Shown here: positions 1 to 5,656 of the stretch, one piece after another
How positions within the stretch are numbered: position 1 is the stretch's first letter
Layout of the letters: every line of letters begins with the position of its first letter
DNA from: Bacteroidales bacterium
GTDB taxonomy: Bacteria > Bacteroidota > Bacteroidia > Bacteroidales > UBA10428
NCBI GenBank assembly: GCA_016926235.1
Contig: JAFGOZ010000440.1
Coordinates: 1 to 6,795, forward strand
DNA length: 6,795 nt
Direction: 5' to 3'
Translations under genes and position numbers: made by a program
Notes under the pieces: model-generated
Seen by the model: the letters and a program-made list of their open reading frames with translations, nothing else
What the model was told of the DNA's origin: nothing
The model's database searches: none

Positions 1-92
1 ATGAACGAAGCCGAATTGATCACCTCTTGAATGGCCTGATCGATTTCGGTTTTATAGGCAAGGTATTGCCGGTTTAAATCACAAAATTGCAT
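1..92 (-). CDS. DegT/DnrJ/EryC1/StrS-family sugar aminotransferase, N-terminal fragment
   Basis: Reading the minus strand from the ATG at 92 gives 30 complete codons with no stop before the window edge. The protein begins MQFCDLNRQYLAYKTEI and continues through DQAIQEVINSASF. This matches the usual opening of DegT-family PLP aminotransferases: a short strand, the D-L-x-x-Q-Y motif, then an amphipathic helix ending near an S/G-x-F-I turn. Family members transfer an amino group to UDP- or dTDP-linked keto-sugars to make amino sugars for O-antigen, capsule or glycoprotein glycans. The PLP lysine and the rest of the fold lie outside the window, so the substrate cannot be told. The gene is transcribed away from the seven-gene plus-strand cluster. 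Its 92 bases are about 40% G+C by count (37 of 92), which looks richer than most of that cluster. The family call is firm for so short a piece, because the start motif is characteristic. Confidence 0.8.
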   Translation of the reverse strand, partial: MQFCDLNRQYLAYKTEIDQAIQEVINSASF

Positions 93-111
93 GTTGTTTG
101 ATATTTGCTAA

Positions 112-119
112 CAAAAATA
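112..119 (-). promoter_or_regulatory. Candidate Bacteroidota -7 promoter box for the left-edge aminotransferase
   Basis: The minus strand reads TATTTTTG, an exact match to the Bacteroidota -7 consensus TAnnTTTG. It lies 19 bp upstream of the aminotransferase start codon, so the leader would be short, roughly 13 to 15 nt. No TTG -33 element is visible at the usual distance of about 19 to 21 bp, so the match is only half of a promoter. In DNA this AT-rich, chance matches are possible. Confidence 0.4.
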
Positions 120-135
120 ACCAGAAAAGCGATGG

Positions 136-196
136 ATTATTGTAATAATGGTTTTTAATTGTGATTAAAGTTAAAACCTAAATTGTATTTTTACAA
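136..196. promoter_or_regulatory. Three short AT-rich inverted repeats in the divergent intergenic region
   Basis: Between the two divergent genes (93-221) there are three perfect short dyads. ATTATT/AATAAT has a 2-bp spacer (136-149), TTTAAT/ATTAAA has a TGTG spacer (154-169), and TTGTA/TACAA has a TTTT spacer (183-196). They could be operator half-sites or small hairpins controlling either gene. The DNA is very AT-rich, so such dyads also arise by chance. No convincing TAnnTTTG box was found on the plus strand for the seven-gene cluster. An in-frame TAA at 204-206 limits how far upstream the first plus-strand gene could start. Confidence 0.2.
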
Positions 197-221
197 CCTT
201 ATATAACATTTTAGAAGAAGA

Positions 222-1136
222 ATGATAGAAATATCGGCCATAATATCGACTTACAACAGAGCGCATTTTTTAGATGTTCTTTTCGATTCGATCATCAAAC
301 AAACCATTGCTCCAAATAGGTTTGAAGTAGTAATTGTAAATAATAATTGCACCGATAATACCGAAGCCGTTTGTCAAAAATTCATAGCTGAAAATCCATC
401 TATCAAAGTATATTATTGCATTGAAACACAACAGGGCCTTTCGTACGGACGCAATAGGGGTATAGCTGAATCGAAAGGAAAAATTGTAACTTTCTTGGAC
501 GATGATGCATTTTTGGCGCCCAACTTTTTTGAGACTACAATTAATTTCTTTGATAAGCACAATGAAATTAATGCCATAGGAGGAAAAATTTTACTGCATT
601 ATATGGAGAAAAAACCATCATGGTACAATCCATATCTTGCCTCGTTGTTAGGCTATTTTAATCTGGGCGATACAGAAGAAATTTTTACAGGAAGAAATTA
701 TTTCAGAGGGTCGAACATGTCGTTCCGCAAAGAAATATTTGAAAAATATGGAGATTTTAATACCTCATTGGGTCGAGTAGGCAAAAGTTTGTTTGGCAAC
801 GAAGAAAAAGAGTTATATTTTCGATTTAAGGAAAATGGAGAAGAAATGTGGTATGTGCCTTCGGCTAAAGTTTACCACTTGGTACCAATTGAACGAACTT
901 ACCCCGAATTCGTAAAACGACAAGCCATAGGAACGGGAGCGAGTCAACGGCAACATGCACAAATCAAAGGAAGATATCACATACTGCTCGCAATATTTAG
1001 TGAGGCAGCTAAATGGGGAGCTACTATTGTTTTATGCATTTTTTACCTTATCATTTTTAAGCCAGCTGTCTCATTTATGTTGTTAAGGTTTAGGTGGTGG
1101 GTGAGTAAAGGGATAATAAATGCTAAACCAAAATAA
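222..1136 (+). CDS. Glycosyltransferase family 2 with a C-terminal membrane segment
   Basis: A 304-residue GT-A-fold inverting glycosyltransferase, expected to transfer a sugar from a nucleotide donor to a growing lipid-linked glycan at the cytoplasmic membrane face. The nucleotide-binding opening ISTYNR is at about residues 8-13 and VVIVNNNCTDNT at 36-47. The GLSYGRNRGI helix (72-81) precedes the metal/donor motif FLDDDAF (91-97, DDD at 93-95). RGSNMSFRKEIF (162-173) is the usual acceptor-side block, and GNEEKEL (192-198) occupies the position of the family's ED catalytic-base motif. Residues about 264-282 are hydrophobic, and the tail is basic and aromatic, so the C-terminus probably sits in or on the membrane. 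The ATG at 222 is the only ATG downstream of the in-frame TAA at 204-206, and it follows an A/G-rich AGAAGAAG. The next gene starts 2 nt after the stop. Donor and acceptor cannot be deduced. Confidence 0.9.
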   Translation: MIEISAIISTYNRAHFLDVLFDSIIKQTIAPNRFEVVIVNNNCTDNTEAVCQKFIAENPSIKVYYCIETQQGLSYGRNRGIAESKGKIVTFLDDDAFLAPNFFETTINFFDKHNEINAIGGKILLHYMEKKPSWYNPYLASLLGYFNLGDTEEIFTGRNYFRGSNMSFRKEIFEKYGDFNTSLGRVGKSLFGNEEKELYFRFKENGEEMWYVPSAKVYHLVPIERTYPEFVKRQAIGTGASQRQHAQIKGRYHILLAIFSEAAKWGATIVLCIFYLIIFKPAVSFMLLRFRWWVSKGIINAKPK

Positions 1137-1138
1137 AT

Positions 1139-1813
1139 ATGAGCAACAAAATTATAAACATCTTAATTCCGATGAAAGGACACTCAGAAAGAGTTCCTAA
1201 TAAAAATATAAAAGCATTCGCAAGTTTGCCTTTGTATCATCACATTGTAAAAGCAGTTTCTAATTGTAAATATTTAAAAAATATCTATATCGACACTGAT
1301 TCAGAAACAATCAAAAATGATATACTACGTTCCTTTCCTCACGTTAAGATTATTGATAGACCTGAATTTTTACATGGTGATTTTGTGTCGATGAATAAGA
1401 TACTGGAATACGATCTGTCACAAATTGAAGGAGATATATTTTTACAAACACACAGTACAAACCCATTATTATCAACATTAACTATTGATAGAGCGATTGA
1501 ATGCTATTTGCAAAACAAACAGGACTACGATTCGCTATTTTCAGTAACAAGATGGCAAACAAGGTTTTATTGGCAAAATGGCGAGCCTGTTAATCATAAC
1601 CCCGAAGAACTGCTTCGAACTCAGGACCTACCACCTATTTATGAAGAAAATTCAAATTTCTATATCTTTACAAAAGAATCATTTAAAAACTCAGGCTCTA
1701 AGCGAATAGGGTTAAAACCATATCTATTTGAAATGGATCCACTAGAAGCTGTAGATATTGATACAGAGTTTAATTTTAAAATTGCCGAAACAATTTTTAA
1801 ACTTAAAAACTAA
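1139..1813 (+). CDS. CMP-sugar synthetase (acylneuraminate/Kdo cytidylyltransferase family), probably catalytic
   Basis: A 224-residue protein of the NeuA/KdsB-like family, which uses CTP to make CMP-activated 2-keto acid sugars. Its length is normal for the family. The N-terminal nucleotide loop is LIPMKGHSERVPNKNI (9-24). It keeps the conserved Ser16, Pro20, Lys22 and Asn23, but Lys13 stands where NeuA enzymes usually have Arg, and the next basic position is shifted (Glu17, Arg18). IDTDSETI (51-58), DRPEFL (73-78) and FLQTHSTNPL (101-110) correspond to the family's STDSEEI, RRPEEL and LLQPTSPLR blocks. RTQDLPPIYEENSNFYIF (160-177) matches the RxQDLPPxYxxNGAIYI block. VDIDTEFNFKIAE (205-217) keeps both metal-site aspartates, D206 and D208. 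THSTNPL instead of PTSPLR, and Lys13, suggest a sugar other than N-acetylneuraminate. It starts 2 nt after the upstream stop, and the aldolase follows 5 nt after its own stop. Confidence 0.85.
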   Translation: MSNKIINILIPMKGHSERVPNKNIKAFASLPLYHHIVKAVSNCKYLKNIYIDTDSETIKNDILRSFPHVKIIDRPEFLHGDFVSMNKILEYDLSQIEGDIFLQTHSTNPLLSTLTIDRAIECYLQNKQDYDSLFSVTRWQTRFYWQNGEPVNHNPEELLRTQDLPPIYEENSNFYIFTKESFKNSGSKRIGLKPYLFEMDPLEAVDIDTEFNFKIAETIFKLKN

Positions 1814-1818
1814 AAGCT

Positions 1819-2601
1819 ATGGATTTTCTGAAAAAAGTAAAAAATATTAAGCTAGGCAAAAATGAATTAATTCTAGGAAGTTGGATTAATACAGCCAGCC
1901 CAATAATTAGCGAAATAATGAGTGCTTCTGGATTCGATTTTTTATGTCTTGATGCAGAGCACTCTGCTCTTGATTACCATAACTCACTACAGTTGCTTCA
2001 AGCAATAAAGGCCGGCAATCCCAACTGCTTCCCCTTAGTACGAATGCAAGGAAATAATTATGCTGATACCAAACGCTATTTAGATGCCGGAGCACTAGGT
2101 GTTATTGCACCGCTAATAAACACAAAATCACAAGCTGAATTATTGGTTGAATCGGTTTACTACCCACCAAAAGGGAATCGAGGTGTTGGATTTGGTCGAA
2201 GCCATGGATACGGATTCGATTTTGACCGTTACATGGATTACTCAGCAACAAACTTATTTACTGCAATTCAAGTTGAACACATTGATGCTGTTAACAACTT
2301 CGAAGAGATTGCTAAAGTAGAAGGAATTGACGCTGTGTTTGTTGGCCCTTATGATTTGACTGCGTCAATGGGGATCACTGCTCAATTTAATAATACAGAA
2401 TATCAAAAAATTCTTGAATACATAAACCTAAAATGCAAAGAATATGGGCTAATAAGTGGTATTCATGTTGTACAACCAGACACTAATGAAGTGCTTCAAA
2501 AGTATAAAATGGGCTATCAAATGATTGCTTATAGTTTAGACATTACAATAATTGGAACAAACTGCAGAAACGCAGTTTCTCAAATACGAAAAGAGATATG
2601 A
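1819..2601 (+). CDS. HpcH/HpaI-family class II pyruvate aldolase
   Basis: A 260-residue TIM-barrel aldolase of the HpcH/HpaI/GarL/RhmA family, close to the usual family length. These enzymes reversibly split 4-hydroxy-2-oxo acids into pyruvate and an aldehyde using a divalent metal. The expected residues line up: His48 in LDAEHSALD (catalytic base), Arg75 in PLVRMQG (pyruvate carboxylate), and Glu153 in IQVEH with Asp179 in VGPYDLTASMG (metal ligands). GNRGVGFGRSHGYG (119-132) corresponds to the family's GxRGxGxxRA loop. Most characterised relatives act in catabolism of aromatic acids or sugar acids. Here the gene sits between two cytidylyltransferase paralogues, so a biosynthetic role is inferred: condensing pyruvate with an aldehyde to build a 2-keto-3-deoxy acid for CMP activation. 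The stop codon overlaps the next start as ATGA (2598-2601), which suggests translational coupling. The aldehyde partner cannot be predicted. Confidence 0.87.
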   Translation: MDFLKKVKNIKLGKNELILGSWINTASPIISEIMSASGFDFLCLDAEHSALDYHNSLQLLQAIKAGNPNCFPLVRMQGNNYADTKRYLDAGALGVIAPLINTKSQAELLVESVYYPPKGNRGVGFGRSHGYGFDFDRYMDYSATNLFTAIQVEHIDAVNNFEEIAKVEGIDAVFVGPYDLTASMGITAQFNNTEYQKILEYINLKCKEYGLISGIHVVQPDTNEVLQKYKMGYQMIAYSLDITIIGTNCRNAVSQIRKEI

Positions 2602-3275
2602 TTTACAATAAGAAAGTTACAGCTTTAGTCCCTATTAAGGGCGAGACTGAGATTGTTAATGGCAATCTTAGATTATTCAACAATCAACCACTCTATAAGT
2701 TGCTATTAGATAAATTAGAGCAAATTTTTGCAATAGACGAAATAATTGTAGATACCGATCTTGATTATTTAGAAAATGAAATAAAAAGTTCTTACAAAAA
2801 AACCCGTTTTTTAAAAAGACCCGAAAATCTCAGAGCCAATCAAACATCAATAAACGACATAATCGGCTTTGATATCGATCAATCTACTGACAGTGAAATA
2901 TTTATCCAGACACACATCAATAAACCTCTAATTAAAAAAGAAACTATTGCAAAAGCTTTAAAAATGTTTGTTGAAGAAGAAGATAAATTCGACTCACTAA
3001 TATCAGTAAATAAATATCATAATCGCTTTTACGATCAAAACAAAAAAGCTATAAATCACGACAAATATAACTTGTTAAGAACAAAAGAGCTTCCACCCGT
3101 ATATGAAGAAAATTCATGTTTCTATATTTTTACTCCAGAATCGTTTAAAAAAACAAAACACAGAATTGGCGATAACCCAATATTTTTTGAAACTACCAAT
3201 ATTGAATCATTAGAATTAAAAGATAATCTTTCATATAAGCTTGCCGAGATTTTAACACTTTACCAGGAATTGTAG
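2598..3275 (+). CDS. Degenerate cytidylyltransferase paralogue, possible pseudoenzyme
   Basis: A 225-residue paralogue of the protein at 1139-1813. A hand alignment of the C-terminal block (residues 101-191 here, 100-191 there) gives 46 identities in 91 aligned pairs with a one-residue gap. The N-terminal 90 or so residues share only about 27 identities in 88. Shared landmarks include VDTD (51-54), KRPENL (73-78), FIQTH (102-106), LLRT (159-162), LPPVYEENS (165-173) and FYIFTPESFK (175-184). Residues needed by CMP-sugar synthetases are missing. The loop reads VPIKGETEIVNGNLR, one residue shorter, with Gly22 in place of the KN lysine and no proline. The DIDT metal site has become ELKD (206-209), so D206 is Glu and D208 is Lys. 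The frame is open and motifs are otherwise kept, so this looks like a functional but probably non-catalytic protein and not a decaying gene. It may pair with its paralogue or act on another ligand. Confidence 0.75.
   Translation: MIYNKKVTALVPIKGETEIVNGNLRLFNNQPLYKLLLDKLEQIFAIDEIIVDTDLDYLENEIKSSYKKTRFLKRPENLRANQTSINDIIGFDIDQSTDSEIFIQTHINKPLIKKETIAKALKMFVEEEDKFDSLISVNKYHNRFYDQNKKAINHDKYNLLRTKELPPVYEENSCFYIFTPESFKKTKHRIGDNPIFFETTNIESLELKDNLSYKLAEILTLYQEL
3265..3269 (+). promoter_or_regulatory. Shine-Dalgarno-like AGGAA before the dehydrogenase gene
   Basis: AGGAA ends 8 nt before the ATG at 3278, inside the last codons of the upstream gene. It is the clearest Shine-Dalgarno-like element among the starts in this cluster, where most starts are preceded only by A/T-rich sequence. 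It supports the ATG at 3278 as the true start. Confidence 0.4.
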
Positions 3276-3277
3276 AA

Positions 3278-4240
3278 ATGAATAAATACCGTATACTTAT
3301 AACAACTTTCCCGTTTGGTAAATCGGGGAACAAACCTTTAGATTTATTAAAAGCTTGTGGGCACGAAGTCGTCAACAATCCTTTAAACCGAAGGCTAAAA
3401 CCTTCTGAGGTATCAGATTTAATTAAAGATTTTGATATAATTGTTGCCGGGACAGAACCTTACACAATTGAAGCATTAAGCAAATCAAATGTAAAAGCAA
3501 TTTGCAGGGTTGGGATTGGGCTCGATAATGTTCCATTACAATATTGTCAAGATAAAGGAATCGCTGTTTCTTATACACCTGATGCTCCATCGCAGGGAGT
3601 TGCAGAACTGACTGTTGCGAACATTCTTAATTTATCGCGTAATGTATTAAAATCAGATCATTCAGTAAGAGAAGGTGCATGGAACAGGTACATGGGTTAC
3701 TTACTCGAAGAAATAACAATAGGCATAGTTGGGCTTGGTCGTATTGGACAAAAAGTTGTTAAATTGCTTCAACCTTTCAATTCGAATATCATTGTATCGG
3801 AGATTCAACCTGATAAAGAATTTGTTGACCAATACAACATCAAATTAGTCGATAAGGAATTTTTGCTTGCTAATAGTGACATTGTTAGCCTACACATACC
3901 AAGCAATAAATCCAATTATCACTATATTAATCGCAATGCCATTTCGATGATGAAAACAGGAAGTTCAATTATTAACACATCACGAGGCTCAATTCTTGAC
4001 GAAGAATCGCTTTACGATGCCTTAGTACAAAATCATCTTGCAGGTGCTGCTCTCGATGTTTTTGATCATGAACCCTACGAAGGCAAACTCACATCACTCC
4101 ACAATGTAATATTTACCGCTCACATGGGTGCTTCAGCACAGAAATCGCGTTATTTGATGGAATTAGGAGCCGCCGAAGATTGCATTAACTTTTTGGAAGG
4201 AAAGCCATTTATTAATGATGCACTTTTAACTGATTTTTAA
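3278..4240 (+). CDS. D-2-hydroxyacid dehydrogenase, phosphoglycerate dehydrogenase-like, without ACT domain
   Basis: A 320-residue NAD-dependent D-isomer-specific 2-hydroxyacid dehydrogenase, complete with both lobes. The family interconverts 2-hydroxy and 2-keto acids. CRVGIGLDNV (77-86) and the SQGVAE stretch (105-110) are typical of the phosphoglycerate dehydrogenase branch. The Rossmann motif is VGLGRIG (151-157). Glu175, at the end of the second strand of that fold, is an acid as expected for NAD preference. The catalytic triad is visible as Arg236 in NTSRGSI, Glu265 in DHEPYEG and His282 in TAHMGAS. There is no C-terminal ACT or regulatory domain, so it is unlikely to be the feedback-controlled SerA of serine synthesis. 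It starts 2 nt after the preceding stop. Placed next to an aldolase and CMP-sugar synthetases, it most likely handles a hydroxy/keto acid precursor or product of the sugar pathway; that role is inference. Confidence 0.88.
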   Translation: MNKYRILITTFPFGKSGNKPLDLLKACGHEVVNNPLNRRLKPSEVSDLIKDFDIIVAGTEPYTIEALSKSNVKAICRVGIGLDNVPLQYCQDKGIAVSYTPDAPSQGVAELTVANILNLSRNVLKSDHSVREGAWNRYMGYLLEEITIGIVGLGRIGQKVVKLLQPFNSNIIVSEIQPDKEFVDQYNIKLVDKEFLLANSDIVSLHIPSNKSNYHYINRNAISMMKTGSSIINTSRGSILDEESLYDALVQNHLAGAALDVFDHEPYEGKLTSLHNVIFTAHMGASAQKSRYLMELGAAEDCINFLEGKPFINDALLTDF

Positions 4241-4267
4241 AATATTTTTTAATCAACAAAATTATCG

Positions 4268-5656
4268 ATGAAAAAATTAGTAGTATTAGAGATTTGTGAA
4301 CATGAACCGTCAAGTCATCATCACCATATTTTCAAAAACGATAATGTTGATTTCTATTACGTAAGCTATTTAAAAAATAGTGCAAATGCATTATCTTTTA
4401 ATTACCAAAAATCATGGGCTTATAATCGAAATTCATTAATTAAAAATATTACCTCTGAATACGAATACTATATGTTTGTTGATTATGATATTGAATTTAC
4501 ATCACAAACAAACAGAACAGTAATTGATGAAATTCTATTCAAATTAGACGCATACAAACCATTAATGTATCGTCCCGCAGGATTTCGCGACGACCAGAAA
4601 AAGAATCAGGGGGTATATTGTGGAGGTTTTATAAATCACGCAATAACCATTCTTCATCAAAGTATTATTGACGTTGTTTTTCCCCTGCCAACCTTTTTTG
4701 GCGGTTTTTGGGATGCAGCATCATGGATTAATACAATTGCAGTTCCATTTAATGAAGAAAACATACTGGTAGACTATGACATTAAAACAGTAAACACAAA
4801 AAGCTCTAAATACATTCACAATAGCAACAAAAAGAATGGATTAAGAAGCATGAACGAATTATTTCTTCTCACAAAATTATGTTTTAATAACGAACAAATT
4901 CAAGTTTTTAAAAACATTGATGATTTTAAAAACTACCATATGCAACGCCGAAAATTAAAGACAGGAAGCAAAATACCTTTAAGCGTAAATTTTAATAATA
5001 ATTTTAATATTTCTAAACTTAATAAACTTAAAATGGATATTGAAATAAATAACGAAAATAAAAGATGGGATCTAATTAATTACATTATTAAAAAAACAGG
5101 AGCAAAAAAATACCTCGAAATCGGTGTACGTAAAGGTAGCTGCTTCAACCAAATTGATATTGAATACAAAGTATCGGTTGATCCTGCTCCTGATAACTTT
5201 AAGGTGACACACCAAACAACAAGCGATGAGTTCTTTAAAACCAATAATGAGAACTTTGATGTTATTTTCATTGATGGTCTTCATTACTCAAAACAAGTAT
5301 ATAAAGACATTATCAATTCTCTTAAATTTCTGAATCCTAAAGGAGTAATAGTATGTCACGATATGTTACCCAAAAGCTATATATCGCAAAAATATCCAAT
5401 GATTTGGGGAACCAAAACATGGAATGGCGACTGCTGGAAAGCATGGCATTGGTTAAGAACAGAGCGAAATGATCTCGATATGTTTGTTGTTGATACCGAT
5501 AATGGGTGCGGCATAATTAAACATGGCCAACAAGAGATTATTAAACTTAAAAGAAACATTGGTTATTTTAAATTTAAAAGAAACAAAGACCAAATTTTAA
5601 ACTTAAAAACGCTCACTTTTTTCTATAAATATTTTGACTTAATCAATGAACAGTAA
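4268..5656 (+). CDS. Two-domain protein: putative GT-A-like domain fused to a class I SAM methyltransferase
   Basis: A 462-residue protein with two parts. Residues 1 to about 230 resemble a GT-A glycosyltransferase, though no family is recognised. They contain SWAYNRNSLI (49-58), a DxD-like motif MFVDYDIEF (69-77, DYD at 72-74), a glycine/aromatic segment FFGGFWDAASW (143-153) and a late KYIHN (181-185). Residues about 235-265 are an Asn/Lys-rich linker (NFNNNFNISKLNKLK and following). Residues about 266-420 are a Methyltransf_24-like methyltransferase: SAM loop YLEIGVRKGS (282-291), acidic VDP (304-306), FIDGLHYSKQVYKDI (334-348), and LNPKGVIVCHD (355-365). The methyltransferase assignment is firm; the N-terminal one is moderate. 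It probably adds a sugar and O-methylates the glycan, possibly capping it. The gene lies 27 nt after the dehydrogenase, and its last 11 bp overlap the next gene if that gene uses its first ATG. Confidence 0.75.
   Translation: MKKLVVLEICEHEPSSHHHHIFKNDNVDFYYVSYLKNSANALSFNYQKSWAYNRNSLIKNITSEYEYYMFVDYDIEFTSQTNRTVIDEILFKLDAYKPLMYRPAGFRDDQKKNQGVYCGGFINHAITILHQSIIDVVFPLPTFFGGFWDAASWINTIAVPFNEENILVDYDIKTVNTKSSKYIHNSNKKNGLRSMNELFLLTKLCFNNEQIQVFKNIDDFKNYHMQRRKLKTGSKIPLSVNFNNNFNISKLNKLKMDIEINNENKRWDLINYIIKKTGAKKYLEIGVRKGSCFNQIDIEYKVSVDPAPDNFKVTHQTTSDEFFKTNNENFDVIFIDGLHYSKQVYKDIINSLKFLNPKGVIVCHDMLPKSYISQKYPMIWGTKTWNGDCWKAWHWLRTERNDLDMFVVDTDNGCGIIKHGQQEIIKLKRNIGYFKFKRNKDQILNLKTLTFFYKYFDLINEQ

Noticed and set aside
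270..560. Minus-strand open frame of 96 codons inside the family 2 glycosyltransferase gene
   Set aside because: It lies wholly within a well-supported gene on the other strand, has no recognisable motif, and reads as an antisense shadow.
2598..3275. Second cytidylyltransferase as a decaying pseudogene
   Set aside because: The frame is full length and translationally coupled to the aldolase, and the C-terminal motifs are well kept. That points to selection, with loss limited to catalytic positions.
3278..4240. SerA, housekeeping 3-phosphoglycerate dehydrogenase
   Set aside because: The family fits, but there is no ACT domain and the setting is a glycan cluster, so a serine biosynthesis symbol is not justified.
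4298..4327. Run of four histidines (residues 17-20) near the start of the fusion protein, possible metal site
   Set aside because: A single short His run with no partner motif is not evidence of a metal site. It is part of a natural N-terminal segment of unknown role.
5072..5284. Two overlapping minus-strand open frames across the methyltransferase domain
   Set aside because: The plus strand here encodes clear SAM-binding and FIDGLH motifs. The minus frames overlap each other, are low in complexity and match no known family.
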